Below are positions 8,774 through 17,818 of a DNA stretch of 64,000 nucleotides, in pieces; position 1 is the first letter of the stretch, and each line of letters opens with the position of its first letter. The notes below the pieces were generated by a model. It saw only the letters and a list, made by a program, of their open reading frames with translations. It ran no database searches and was not told the DNA's origin. The DNA is from an uncultured Eubacteriales bacterium. GTDB lineage: Bacteria > Bacillota > Clostridia > Christensenellales > Aristaeellaceae. The DNA is taken from positions 1-64,000 of the forward strand of contig OMYT01000001.1 in assembly GCA_900315315.1 (NCBI GenBank). The letters run 5' to 3'. Both the position numbers and the translations under genes were made by a program.

Positions 8774-9526
8774 ATGCGTAAAGCGATTATTGCCGGAAAC
8801 TGGAAAATGAACAAGACCCCCGAAGAGGCCAAGGCTCTTGTGACCGAGCTGAAACCTCTGGTGAAGGACGCGACCTGTGACGTGGTCGTGTGTGTGCCCG
8901 CTGTCAACTTTGCCGCCGTGAAGGAAGCGGCCAAGGGCAGCAAGATCAAGCTGGGCGCTGAGAATGTGCACTGGGCGAAGAGCGGCGCCTTCACGGGCGA
9001 ACTGAGCGCGGATATGCTCAAGGCCTGCGGAGTGGAATACGTCATCATCGGTCACAGCGAGCGCCGTCAGTACTTCGGTGAGACCGACAAGACCGTGAAC
9101 CAGCGGGTGTTGGCCGCAGTTGAAGCCGGCCTGAAGGTCATCATGTGCGTGGGTGAGAACAAGGAAGAGCGCGAAGCAGGTTATACCGATGCGCTGGTTG
9201 AATACCAGACCTTGATCGGCCTGAACGGCCTGACTAAAGAACAGGTTGAGAAGATTATCATTGCTTATGAACCCGTATGGGCGATCGGCACGGGCCTGAC
9301 AGCGACCGACGAGCAGGCAAACGAGACCATCGGCGTCATTCGGAAAGCGGTTGCCCGCAAGTACGGCAAGGCTGCGGGAAACAAGATTCGCATACAGTAC
9401 GGCGGAAGCATGAATCCCAAGAACGTGAAGGGGCTCATGGCCCAACCCGAGATCGACGGCGGACTGATCGGCGGCGCCAGCCTGAAGGCTGTCGACTTCA
9501 GCCAGGTTGTCAATTACGACAAATAA
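8774..9526 (+). CDS. tpiA: Triosephosphate isomerase
   Basis: Interconverts dihydroxyacetone phosphate and glyceraldehyde-3-phosphate. The 250-residue TIM barrel begins [14 protein letters not shown] (catalytic Lys in the NWKMN motif), has the catalytic His in IIGHSERR and the catalytic Glu in [11 protein letters not shown], and ends with the phosphate-binding YGGSMNPKN and [12 protein letters not shown] 8774 is chosen because AGGAGAGG lies just upstream and the N-terminus matches the family; an in-frame upstream extension has no family similarity. A strong terminator follows. Confidence 0.97.
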   Translation: MRKAIIAGNWKMNKTPEEAKALVTELKPLVKDATCDVVVCVPAVNFAAVKEAAKGSKIKLGAENVHWAKSGAFTGELSADMLKACGVEYVIIGHSERRQYFGETDKTVNQRVLAAVEAGLKVIMCVGENKEEREAGYTDALVEYQTLIGLNGLTKEQVEKIIIAYEPVWAIGTGLTATDEQANETIGVIRKAVARKYGKAAGNKIRIQYGGSMNPKNVKGLMAQPEIDGGLIGGASLKAVDFSQVVNYDK

Positions 9527-9542
9527 TCACGAGGGTATAACG

Positions 9543-9576
9543 AAACCCGGAAGCGGTTGAATGCTTCCGGGTTTTT
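9543..9576 (+). terminator. Rho-independent terminator after tpiA
   Basis: AAACCCGGAAGC (9543-9554) pairs with GCTTCCGGGTTT (9563-9574), loop of eight bases, with the T-run reaching 9576. Confidence 0.9.
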
Positions 9577-9651
9577 GATTGTGGGGATCCGATCGCTCCA
9601 TCTTCAATTGGTAACTATGCTTCGGAGAGGGATATTATCCGGCAGAAATTT

Positions 9652-11049
9652 TTACAGCTTTGAGAGCATCTCCCGGTTACATTTGCGGTAGAAAAGGAGA
9701 CACAGGATCAGAGCGGCAATCTCGGCGATCGGGAAGCACCACCAGACGGCATAGACGTTGTTGGTAAGCCGGGCGATCAGCCAGGCGACGGGCAGCAGGA
9801 TGACAAGCTGACGGCAGATGCTGATGATCATGCTGTAGGTGCCCTTACCAACGGCCTGGAAAACAGTGGAAAGGGTGATGCCGACCGCGGCGAAAATGAA
9901 GTTAACCGCAATGATGCGCATGGCTACCACGCCGATGCTGGTCATCTGCGCGGTGATAACCGCCTCGGCATCCGATTCAAAGATTTCCATCAGCTGACGG
10001 GGAAAGATCATAAAAATCAGCGTGCCGATGAGCATGATGGTGCCGGCCCAGATCAAGGCTACCTTAATGCACTGGTATACACGCTCCTTGAGACGGGCAC
10101 CGAAGTTGTAAGCCAGGATTGCGACGATGCCGTTGGACAGACCGAAGACCGGCATGAAAATGAAAGATTGGAGCTTGAAATAGACAGACATGACGTTCAG
10201 GGCGGCATTACTTTCGGCAAAGCCGGAAAGGATGGCATTCATACCGACGTTCATGACTGAACCGATGGACGCCATGATGGAGCTGGGCAGGCCGACGGCA
10301 AAGATACCGGACAGATCCCCGCGGTTCACTTTGAAATCCTGGAGTTTCAGGCGGAGCTCCGGATTCTTCCACTGGTTCAAGCAGAACCCGACAATGGCCG
10401 AGACAAACTGACCGATGACGGTGGCGACTGCAGCACCGGAAACGCCCATGCGGGGGAAACCGAAATAGCCGAAGATCATGATTGGGTCCAGCGCGATATT
10501 CGTCAGGGCGCCGCACAGCTGCGCGATCATGGACAGAACAGAGTTGCCGGTGGCCTGCAGCATACGTTCGCAGAAGATCGCCATGAACAGGCCGAGACTG
10601 AACACAGTCACGATCCGCAGATAGTCCGTTCCCATATTCATGATGCTTTCTGCGTTGGCCAGATTCGGGGAAACTACGAGCCCCATAGTGCTCCTCGCCA
10701 GCAGAAGGCCGAAGAGAATGAACAGACAGCTGCCGGCCACCTCTATCAGGAGACCGTTCCAGGAAGCCCGGCGGGCGCCTTCCGGATTCTTTTCACCGAG
10801 GCGGCGGCTGATCAGGCTGTTGATACCGGTGCCCATGCCGGTGGCCAGGGCGATCATCAGCATCTGAAAGGGGGCGGCGAGGGAAACGGCGGTGAGGCCG
10901 TTCGGATCAAAGCGGGAGACAAAGATGCTGTCTACTACATTATAGAGTGCCTGGATCATCATGGAAAACATGATAGGAACGCTGATCTTAGGGACAAGAC
11001 GGGCCATGGGCATCGTGCCCAGAAGCCGGGAACGATCTTCAGTGTGCAT
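9652..11049 (-). CDS. MATE family multidrug/Na+ (or H+) antiporter
   Basis: Polytopic inner-membrane exporter of the NorM/MepA type. It has 465 residues with about twelve hydrophobic segments in two repeated halves. The family-typical opening is PMARLVPKISVPIMFSMMIQALYNVVDSIFVSRF, and GMGTGINSLISRRLGEK follows the second helix. An AAAGGAATT site precedes the ATG. It is monocistronic, with its own promoter at 11102-11130, and divergent from the uridine kinase gene. The substrate cannot be predicted. Confidence 0.92.
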   Translation of the reverse strand: MHTEDRSRLLGTMPMARLVPKISVPIMFSMMIQALYNVVDSIFVSRFDPNGLTAVSLAAPFQMLMIALATGMGTGINSLISRRLGEKNPEGARRASWNGLLIEVAGSCLFILFGLLLARSTMGLVVSPNLANAESIMNMGTDYLRIVTVFSLGLFMAIFCERMLQATGNSVLSMIAQLCGALTNIALDPIMIFGYFGFPRMGVSGAAVATVIGQFVSAIVGFCLNQWKNPELRLKLQDFKVNRGDLSGIFAVGLPSSIMASIGSVMNVGMNAILSGFAESNAALNVMSVYFKLQSFIFMPVFGLSNGIVAILAYNFGARLKERVYQCIKVALIWAGTIMLIGTLIFMIFPRQLMEIFESDAEAVITAQMTSIGVVAMRIIAVNFIFAAVGITLSTVFQAVGKGTYSMIISICRQLVILLPVAWLIARLTNNVYAVWWCFPIAEIAALILCLLFYRKCNREMLSKL

Positions 11050-11101
11050 CGGGAATTCCTTTCATTTCATCATACCGTTCATCATTTAGCAAACGATCAA
11101 T

Positions 11102-11130
11102 ACTATACCAGTGTGAAAACATGAAGTCAA
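11102..11130 (-). promoter_or_regulatory. Promoter of the MATE transporter gene
   Basis: On the minus strand TTGACT (11125-11130), a 17-base spacer and TATAGT (11102-11107), about 50 bases from the start codon. Confidence 0.75.
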
Positions 11131-11214
11131 TAAAAGACGAGACCATAAACGGCATTGCTATAATACTCCGGATAGTGTAACATAACAGAAGGCTCAAAGA
11201 AGGGAAGGAAAAAT

Positions 11215-11826
11215 ATGCTGTTTATCGGAATCTGCGGAGCCAGCGGAAGCGGAAAATCAACGCTGGCCTACGCGCTGGAGGAAAGGCTGGGAAAAGAACG
11301 CTGCCTTGTGCTGCCGCAGGACTGTTACTATCGGGATCATCCGGACCTGACGTTTGAGCAGCGGGTAATGCTTAATTATGATGAACCGGATATCTTCGAT
11401 CACGATCTGCTGCTGGAGGACGTGCAGCAGCTGCTGCGGGGCGGCGGAATCACCCGGAAAGCCTATGATTACAGCGAACACCGCCGGGCAGACAGGCCGG
11501 AGGAAATTATCCTCCCCAGGGAGATTCTGATCCTGGAAGGAATTCACGCCTTCCATGACAAACGGCTGACGGAACTGATGTTCCTGAAACTGTATGTCAA
11601 AGTGGAACCAGACATCTGCCTGCTGCGCCGGATTGAACGGGATATCGTCGAACGCGGGAGAGATATCAGGGGAATCGGGGAACAATACATGAACAGCGTA
11701 AAGCCGATGTTTGACCGGTATATCCGCAACTATGTAAATGACGCGGATGTGATTGTGGCCAACGGCGGGAAAAATGCCAGGATTGTTGATATTCTGGCAG
11801 GTTATGTGAAGGATCAGTTGGGTTAG
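11215..11826 (+). CDS. udk: Uridine kinase family P-loop kinase
   Basis: Phosphorylates uridine/cytidine to UMP/CMP in pyrimidine salvage in characterised relatives. The 203 residues carry the Walker A loop GASGSGKST near the start, then DCYYRD, NYDEPDIFDHDLL, YDYSEHRR and the EGIHAF segment that contacts the nucleoside in uridine kinases. Length fits Udk. GAAGGGAAGGA precedes the ATG. It lies upstream of mtnA-like and deoD genes, a nucleoside-salvage context. Confidence 0.88.
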   Translation: MLFIGICGASGSGKSTLAYALEERLGKERCLVLPQDCYYRDHPDLTFEQRVMLNYDEPDIFDHDLLLEDVQQLLRGGGITRKAYDYSEHRRADRPEEIILPREILILEGIHAFHDKRLTELMFLKLYVKVEPDICLLRRIERDIVERGRDIRGIGEQYMNSVKPMFDRYIRNYVNDADVIVANGGKNARIVDILAGYVKDQLG

Positions 11827-11883
11827 GGGCTTTTCTCATTAACAAAGGCGCCACTGGCGCCTTTGCCCCTATGACCCCTTCGG
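11825..11883 (+). repeat. Nested palindromic element, family A variant with extra hairpin
   Basis: An outer stem AGGGGC (11825-11830)/GCCCCT (11865-11870) encloses AAAGGCGCC-ACT-GGCGCCTTT (11844-11864). The tag ACCCCTTCGG follows at 11874-11883 and a T-run lies just beyond. The element begins within the udk stop codon. It probably also works as the udk terminator. Confidence 0.55.
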
Positions 11884-11916
11884 AAGGTTTTTTTGATATT
11901 AAGGAGGATTTATGAA

Positions 11917-12996
11917 ATGACCGTGACAGATCAGGACAGAATGGTATGCGGCGTGCATTTGTCGGAAGATGAACGAAGCGTCATCATTCTCGATCAGACA
12001 CAGCTGCCGAACAGACAGGTCTGGCTGACACTGAACACGTCGGAAGAACTCTGCGACGCGATCAGGAGACTGTCTGTGCGCGGCGCTCCCGCGATCGGAA
12101 TCTGTGCCGGATACGGGATCTATGTACTAGCACAGCAGATCCGCAAAGACGATACCGCGGAATTCAGGGCACTGCTGGAAAAACAGGCGGAGGAGTTGGT
12201 TTCAACCCGCCCGACAGCGGTTAACCTGAGCTGGGCGGCAAAGCGGATGCTCAATGTTATCAATTCCAACATTGACCTTCCTGTTTCGCAGATCAGAACA
12301 CTTCTGAGAGAGGAATGCATCAGGATCCATGATGAAGATATTCAAATGTGTTACGCGATCTCGGAATATGGGCTATCGCTGGTTAAACCCGGGGACGGAA
12401 TTCTGACACACTGCAACGCCGGGCCGCTGGCCACGTCCAGGTACGGAACGGCGCTGGGCCCGATCCTTCTTGGAAAGGAACAGGGAATCGACTTCAGAGT
12501 ATTTTCGGATGAAACGAGGCCGCTGCTGCAGGGCGCACGCCTGACTTCCTATGAATTACAGAAGGCGGGAGTGGATGTGACGCTGATCTGCGACAACATG
12601 GCCAGTCTGGTCATGAAAAACGGATGGGTGCAGGCCTGTTTTGTGGGCTGTGACCGGATCGCCGCGAATGGCGATTTTGCCAACAAGATCGGAACATCCG
12701 GGGTTGCGATTCTGGCCAGACACTACGGAATCCCGTTTTATACGCTGGGTCCGACGTCAACCATTGACATGAACTGTCCCACCGGCGATGAAATCCGGAT
12801 CGAACAGCGGGATCCGGATGAAATCAGGACCATGTGGTATAAGGAACCGATGGCATTGCCGGAAGTTAAATGTTATAATCCGGCTTTCGACGTGACGGAT
12901 CATTCACTGCTGACGGCAATTGTGACCGACAGGGGGATTGTCTATCCACCGTTTGATGTCAATCTGAAAAAACTATTTGCAAGCGAGGAGGGTTAA
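11917..12996 (+). CDS. mtnA: S-methyl-5-thioribose-1-phosphate isomerase family protein (MtnA-like)
   Basis: Isomerises methylthioribose-1-P to methylthioribulose-1-P in methionine salvage; relatives act on 5-deoxyribose-1-P or ribose-1,5-bisphosphate. The 359 residues contain [13 protein letters not shown], the catalytic-Cys block [37 protein letters not shown], the catalytic-Asp block [17 protein letters not shown] and [21 protein letters not shown] 11917 is chosen because AGGAGG is nine bases away; an ATG-AAA-TGA mini-frame overlaps it. No mtnK, mtnP or MTA nucleosidase is adjacent, but a purine nucleoside phosphorylase follows four bases later, so the substrate is uncertain. Confidence 0.85.
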   Translation: MTVTDQDRMVCGVHLSEDERSVIILDQTQLPNRQVWLTLNTSEELCDAIRRLSVRGAPAIGICAGYGIYVLAQQIRKDDTAEFRALLEKQAEELVSTRPTAVNLSWAAKRMLNVINSNIDLPVSQIRTLLREECIRIHDEDIQMCYAISEYGLSLVKPGDGILTHCNAGPLATSRYGTALGPILLGKEQGIDFRVFSDETRPLLQGARLTSYELQKAGVDVTLICDNMASLVMKNGWVQACFVGCDRIAANGDFANKIGTSGVAILARHYGIPFYTLGPTSTIDMNCPTGDEIRIEQRDPDEIRTMWYKEPMALPEVKCYNPAFDVTDHSLLTAIVTDRGIVYPPFDVNLKKLFASEEG

Positions 12997-13000
12997 AAAA

Positions 13001-13735
13001 ATGATGAATGTTTCTCCATCCACCTGTATTGAACTGAAAGAAGGAACCCATGTAGCCAAAGTTGTGCTGATGCCCGGCGATCCGCTGCGCGCCAAATATG
13101 TCGCGGAGCATTATCTGGAAAACCCCGTTCTGTTCAATGACGTCCGGAACATGTACGGCTATACCGGAACTTATGAAGGCCGCGAAATCTCCGTGATGGG
13201 GTCCGGCATGGGGATGCCTTCCTTTACGCTCTATGCTTATGAACTGTTCCGCTTTTTTGATGTGGAGGCCATTATCCGGATCGGTTCCGCGGGAGGACTG
13301 AGCGAAGATACCCATCTGCGGGATCTGATCATCGCCATGTCCGCTTCCACCAACTCATCCATGGCAACTGCTTACGGTTTACCCGGCATTGTGGCGCCAA
13401 CGGCCAGCTTTGATTTGCTGCAGGAAGCGGTCCGTGCGGCGGATGAACTTGGAATTCATAAAAAAGTCGGTTCGGTTTATACCTCCGATTTCTTCTATCA
13501 TCCGGATCCGGAAGTCAACAACAAGGCCAAAGCGATGGGATTGCTGGCGGTGGAGATGGAAGCGGCAGGGCTTTATCTGACGGCGATGGCTGCGCATAAG
13601 AAAGCCCTGGCGCTGTTCCAGATTTCCGATCATATCTTTACCGGGGAAGCGTTGAGTGCCGCTGAGCGGCAGGACGGGTTCCGGGAGATGATGGAAGTGG
13701 CGCTGAAAACCGCTTCCAGGGTCAAATTGGATTAA
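13001..13735 (+). CDS. deoD: Purine nucleoside phosphorylase, DeoD type
   Basis: Phosphorolyses purine (deoxy)nucleosides to base and (deoxy)ribose-1-phosphate. The 244 residues have the phosphate/ribose motifs MPGDPLRAKYVAE, VMGSGMGMPS, IRIGSAGG and the ribose-binding VEMEAAGLY of the hexameric PNP family, plus SDHIFTGEALSAAERQ near the C-terminus. ATG 13001 follows AGGAGGG at 12986-12992, which sits inside the end of the mtnA-like gene, so translation is likely coupled. The pair may feed pentose-1-phosphates to the isomerase. Confidence 0.92.
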   Translation: MMNVSPSTCIELKEGTHVAKVVLMPGDPLRAKYVAEHYLENPVLFNDVRNMYGYTGTYEGREISVMGSGMGMPSFTLYAYELFRFFDVEAIIRIGSAGGLSEDTHLRDLIIAMSASTNSSMATAYGLPGIVAPTASFDLLQEAVRAADELGIHKKVGSVYTSDFFYHPDPEVNNKAKAMGLLAVEMEAAGLYLTAMAAHKKALALFQISDHIFTGEALSAAERQDGFREMMEVALKTASRVKLD

Positions 13736-13768
13736 TGGGCTTTATGACTGACATACGGTATTATTATG

Positions 13769-13795
13769 AAAAAACTGCTCAACGGGCAGTTTTTT
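13769..13795 (+). terminator. Terminator after deoD
   Basis: AAAAAACTGC (13769-13778) pairs with GCAGTTTTTT (13786-13795) and ends in six T. Confidence 0.85.
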
Positions 13796-13950
13796 CGATG
13801 TTTAAACCGGAGAAATATCAATGAAAATGTTTTCAATTATAAACTTTTTGTTACGAAGCAGGAAATAGGGGAAAAAGATAGAATAGAAGAAATCGGGTTA
13901 TGTTGGGATATCAATCTTTTCGCGACCCTAATGTTATAAGGAGGTGCCCT

Positions 13951-15492
13951 ATGGCTGCCATCGATCTTACCAAGTACGGGATTTCCGGAGCGACGGAAAT
14001 CATTCATAATCCCTCTTACGAGTTCCTCTTCGAAGAAGAGAACAAGCCGGGCCTGGAAGGCTTCGACAAGGGCCAGCTGACCGAGCTGGACGCCATGAAC
14101 GTTATGACCGGCATCTACACCGGCCGGAGCCCCAAAGACAAGTACATCGTTATGGATGCTAATTCCAAGGACACCGTTTGGTGGACCACGGAAGGCTACA
14201 AGAACGACAATCATCCGCTGAGCGAAGAAAACTGGGCGAAGCTGAAGACTCTGGCCCAGAAGCAACTGAGCGGCAAGCGCCTGTTCGTGATGGACGCTTT
14301 CTGCGGCGCGAACAAGGACACCCGCATGGCGATCCGCTTCATCATGGAAGTGGCCTGGCAGGCTCATTTCGTGAAGAACATGTTCATCCAGCCCACCGAA
14401 GAGGAACTGGCCTCCTTCGAGCCGGACTTCGTGTTCAACATCACCAGCCGCGAGCAGGTCATCCTGAACACCTGGTACGGCGGCGAGATGAAGAAGGGCA
14501 TGTTCTCCATGATGAACTACTACCTGCCGCTGAAGGGCATCGCCGCGATGCACTGTTCCGCCAACACCGATATGAAGGGTGAGAACACCGCCATCTTCTT
14601 CGGCCTGAGCGGCACCGGCAAGACCACCCTGTCCACCGACCCCAAGCGCCTGCTGATCGGCGATGATGAGCACGGCTGGGACGACAACGGCGTCTTCAAC
14701 TTCGAAGGCGGCTGCTACGCCAAGGTCATCAATCTGGACAAGGAAAGCGAGCCCGACATCTACAACGCGATCCGCCGGGACGCCCTGCTGGAGAACGTAA
14801 CGGTTGACGAAAATGGCAAGATCGACTTTGCCGACAAGAGCGTGACCGAGAATACCCGCGTGAGCTATCCGATCGAGCATATCGAGAAGATCGTCAAGAA
14901 GGTTCGGCCTATCAGCGCCGGCCCCGACGCAAAGAACGTGATCTTCCTGAGCGCTGACGCCTTCGGCGTGCTGCCCCCCGTTTCCGTGCTGACGCCCGAG
15001 CAGACCAAGTACTACTTCCTGAGCGGCTTCACCGCCAAGCTGGCGGGCACCGAGCGCGGCATCACCGAGCCGACTCCCACCTTCTCCGCCTGCTTCGGCC
15101 AGGCCTTCCTAGAACTGCATCCCACCAAGTACGCTGAAGAGCTGGTCAAGAAGATGGAAAAGAGCGGCGCCAAAGCCTACCTGGTCAACACCGGCTGGAA
15201 CGGCACCGGCAAGCGGATTTCCATCAAGGATACCCGTGGCATCATCGACGCGATCTTGGACGGCGACATCCTGAATGCCCCCACCAAGAAGATCCCATAC
15301 TTCAACTTCGAGGTTCCCACGGAGCTGAAGGGCGTCGATACCGGCATCCTGGATCCCCGCGACACGTATGCGGATCCCTCCGAATGGGAGGCCAAGGCCA
15401 AGGATCTGGCCGGCCGGTTCATCAAGAACTTCGCCAAGTATGAAGACAATGAAGCCGGCAAGGCGCTGGTCGCTGCCGGTCCGCAGCTGTAA
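13951..15492 (+). CDS. pckA: Phosphoenolpyruvate carboxykinase (ATP)
   Basis: Interconverts oxaloacetate plus ATP with PEP, CO2 and ADP. In anaerobes it often runs toward oxaloacetate. The 513 residues contain [13 protein letters not shown], the Walker A-like [11 protein letters not shown], the metal-binding segment [24 protein letters not shown], and TRVSYPIEH. The start is the ATG after AAGGAGGTG (13938-13946); the in-frame upstream extension has no such site. Codon use is extremely biased to C/G endings, indicating very high expression. The next genes decarboxylate oxaloacetate, so the cluster controls the PEP-oxaloacetate-pyruvate node. Confidence 0.96.
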   Translation: MAAIDLTKYGISGATEIIHNPSYEFLFEEENKPGLEGFDKGQLTELDAMNVMTGIYTGRSPKDKYIVMDANSKDTVWWTTEGYKNDNHPLSEENWAKLKTLAQKQLSGKRLFVMDAFCGANKDTRMAIRFIMEVAWQAHFVKNMFIQPTEEELASFEPDFVFNITSREQVILNTWYGGEMKKGMFSMMNYYLPLKGIAAMHCSANTDMKGENTAIFFGLSGTGKTTLSTDPKRLLIGDDEHGWDDNGVFNFEGGCYAKVINLDKESEPDIYNAIRRDALLENVTVDENGKIDFADKSVTENTRVSYPIEHIEKIVKKVRPISAGPDAKNVIFLSADAFGVLPPVSVLTPEQTKYYFLSGFTAKLAGTERGITEPTPTFSACFGQAFLELHPTKYAEELVKKMEKSGAKAYLVNTGWNGTGKRISIKDTRGIIDAILDGDILNAPTKKIPYFNFEVPTELKGVDTGILDPRDTYADPSEWEAKAKDLAGRFIKNFAKYEDNEAGKALVAAGPQL

Positions 15493-15510
15493 GCTGACCT
15501 GCATCTTCCG

Positions 15511-15538
15511 GGATGCCGCCCGTTCGGGGGCGGCATCC
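15511..15538 (+). terminator. Strong hairpin after pckA
   Basis: GGATGCCGCCC (15511-15521) pairs perfectly with GGGCGGCATCC (15528-15538). No T-run follows directly, so it may attenuate or protect the pckA 3' end rather than fully terminate. Confidence 0.6.
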
Positions 15539-15551
15539 TGTATGTCATTTA

Positions 15552-15600
15552 TACCTCATCAGTCAGGCGTCGCCTGACAGCTTCTCCTAAGGGGGAAGCC
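15552..15600 (+). repeat. Double-hairpin intergenic element, family B copy 1
   Basis: Conserved lead TACCTCATC, a variable hairpin GTCAGGC-GTC-GCCTGAC (15562-15578), then a conserved hairpin GCTTCTCC-TAA-GGGGGAAGC (15580-15599). It ends 29 bases before the oadA start. Other copies are at 50612-50657 and 61671-61720. Confidence 0.7.
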
Positions 15601-15628
15601 AAACAAAACGGATCGGAGAGTAAGGTTC

Positions 15629-16669
15629 ATGAGAAAAGTACAGTTCACCGAAACCGTCCTGCGGGACGCAAACCAGTCCCTGATGGCCACCCGGCTGCCT
15701 TATGCCGACTTTGCGGAGATCCTGCCCACGATGGACAAGGCCGGATATTATTCCGTGGAGTGCTGGGGCGGCGCGACGTTTGACAGCTGCCTGCGGTATC
15801 TGAACGAAGATCCCTTCGAGCGGCTGCGCAACATCCGCAAGAACATGCCCAACACCCGGCTGCAGATGCTGCTGCGCGGCCAGAACCTGCTGGGCTACAA
15901 ACATTACCATGACGACGTGGTCGAGAAGTTTGTCGAACTTAGCATCAAGAACGGCATCGACGTCATCCGTATTTTTGACGCGCTGAACGACTTCCGCAAC
16001 CTGGGTACTGCCCTGGACGCCGTGAAGAAGTACGCGACGAAGAGGACCGTGGCTTCCGGCTGCATCAGCTATACCCAGAGCCCCGTGCACACTGTCGAAA
16101 AGTACGTCGAGATGTGCAAGGACCTGGTGAAGATGGGCTTTGACACCCTGTGCCTGAAGGACATGGCCGGCACAATGAGCCCCTATGAAGCTGAGCACCT
16201 GATCAAGGGCATCAAGGATGCCGTGGGCGATGTGCCCGTCGTGCTGCATACCCACTGCACCACCGGCATGGCTTACATGACCCTGACCAAGGCCATCGAG
16301 AGCGGCGTGGACATCATCGATACGGCGACGAGCTGCTTCTCCAACGGCACCAGCCAGGCAGCCACCGAGACCCTGTTCTACGCCTGCCAGCAGTACGGCA
16401 TCGAGACCGGGCTGGACGAGAAGATCATCAACAAGGTGAACGACTTCTTCAAGCCCGTGAAGCAGAAGTACGTCGATAACGGCACGATTAATCCCAAGAG
16501 CATGGCGACCGACAGCCAGGCCCTGGTCTACAAGGTTCCCGGCGGCATGCTGAGCAACATGATCGCCAACCTGAAGGACATGAACGCCATGGACAAGTTC
16601 GACGAGGCGCTGCTGGAGATCCCGAGATCCCCGCTGTCCGCAAGGACCTGGGCTATCCGCCGCTGGTGA
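15629..16669 (+). CDS. oadA: Oxaloacetate decarboxylase alpha/carboxyltransferase, N-terminal part (frameshifted)
   Basis: Biotin-dependent carboxyltransferase that removes CO2 from oxaloacetate in the Na+-pumping decarboxylase. Residues 1-330 are a normal TIM-barrel carboxyltransferase with [16 protein letters not shown] (metal/substrate site), [10 protein letters not shown] (the region of the catalytic lysine) and the metal-binding HTHCTTGMA. After EALLEIP the frame changes and stops 13 codons later. The cause is an 8-bp tandem duplication, GAGATCCC, at 16616-16631. Removing one copy restores the expected [20 protein letters not shown] and a 466-residue protein without a biotin domain. Either a real null/variable allele or an assembly error. 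Confidence 0.9.
   Translation: MRKVQFTETVLRDANQSLMATRLPYADFAEILPTMDKAGYYSVECWGGATFDSCLRYLNEDPFERLRNIRKNMPNTRLQMLLRGQNLLGYKHYHDDVVEKFVELSIKNGIDVIRIFDALNDFRNLGTALDAVKKYATKRTVASGCISYTQSPVHTVEKYVEMCKDLVKMGFDTLCLKDMAGTMSPYEAEHLIKGIKDAVGDVPVVLHTHCTTGMAYMTLTKAIESGVDIIDTATSCFSNGTSQAATETLFYACQQYGIETGLDEKIINKVNDFFKPVKQKYVDNGTINPKSMATDSQALVYKVPGGMLSNMIANLKDMNAMDKFDEALLEIPRSPLSARTWAIRRW
16616..16631 (+). repeat. 8-bp tandem duplication that breaks oadA
   Basis: GAGATCCC occurs twice in direct succession (16616-16623 and 16624-16631). One copy plus the following CGCTGTC gives the frame expected from the family, so the second copy shifts the frame by +8. Confidence 0.85.
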
Positions 16670-17037
16670 CCCCGCTGAGCCAGATGGTCGGCAACCAGGC
16701 CGTGACCAACGTGCTGGTCGGCGAACGGTACAAGAACATCTCCAATGAAGTGAAGAACTACTTCAAAGGCGAATACGGCATCGCGCCTGCCCCCGTGGAC
16801 GAAGCGCTGCAGGCCAAGATCCTGGGCGAGGGCGGCAAGCCCATCGACTGCCGTATTGAGGACAGCAAGCGCACCGGCGAAGACTTCGAGAACGCGAAGA
16901 AGGCCCTGGGCGACCTGGCTGAGAGCGAAGAGGATCTGATGAGCTGGATCTGCTTCCCGAAGCAGGCTGAGGATTACCTCAAGTTCCGCAAGGAAAACCG
17001 CGAAAAGATCGTGAAGTACACGATCGAAGAGGCGTAA
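16666..17037 (+). CDS. oadA: Oxaloacetate decarboxylase alpha, C-terminal part (out of frame fragment)
   Basis: Continues the carboxyltransferase after the duplication. [39 protein letters not shown] and the helical tail [20 protein letters not shown] are the conserved post-barrel domain. As an independent frame it would start at a GTG with no ribosome-binding site and lacks any catalytic residue, so it is a fragment, not a separate gene. It stops before a biotinyl domain; that domain is encoded separately at 17403-17801. Confidence 0.85.
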   Translation: MTPLSQMVGNQAVTNVLVGERYKNISNEVKNYFKGEYGIAPAPVDEALQAKILGEGGKPIDCRIEDSKRTGEDFENAKKALGDLAESEEDLMSWICFPKQAEDYLKFRKENREKIVKYTIEEA

Positions 17038-17050
17038 GGAGGAGACACAG

Positions 17051-17401
17051 ATGATTGAGGGTCGTACGATACTCAACGTTGGCGAAAGCCTTCTTGACGC
17101 TGCGCTCGGCTATCTTGTGGTTTTCATCGGCCTTACCCTTCTGATGATCGTGGTGGTCGTCGTCGGTAAGATCATGTATTCCAAGGCGAAGAAGGCCAAT
17201 GCCAAGAGTGCTGCGCCTGCCGCCGCGCCCGCGGCTGCCGCACCTGTCACGTCGAAGAAACTGGCTCCCGGCAGCGCCGGAGACGTCAAGATCTACGATA
17301 CGGATCCGCGTGACGCTGCAATGATCATGGCCATCGTGGCCGATAAGCTGGGCAAGCCGCTGAATGAGCTTCGCTTCAGATCCATCAAGGAGGTTAAGTG
17401 A
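17051..17401 (+). CDS. oadG: Oxaloacetate decarboxylase gamma/delta-type small membrane subunit
   Basis: Small membrane anchor of the Na+-translocating decarboxylase. The 116 residues have one hydrophobic helix (~19-41, ALGYLVVFIGLTLLMIVVVVV), an Ala/Pro/Lys linker, and a C-terminal domain DPRDAAMIMAIVADKLGKPLNELRFRSIKEV that binds the alpha subunit in GcdD/OadG-like proteins. A GGAGGAG site lies directly after oadA. It is followed by the biotin carrier gene with one base between stop and start. Confidence 0.85.
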   Translation: MIEGRTILNVGESLLDAALGYLVVFIGLTLLMIVVVVVGKIMYSKAKKANAKSAAPAAAPAAAAPVTSKKLAPGSAGDVKIYDTDPRDAAMIMAIVADKLGKPLNELRFRSIKEVK

Positions 17402-17402
17402 G

Positions 17403-17801
<399 letters not shown>

Positions 17802-17818
17802 GGGAGGAGAACTGAAAG

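Noticed and set aside
16666-17037. Independent small gene starting at GTG 16666
   Set aside because: It lacks an RBS and matches the C-terminal part of the carboxyltransferase, so it is the out-of-frame end of oadA.
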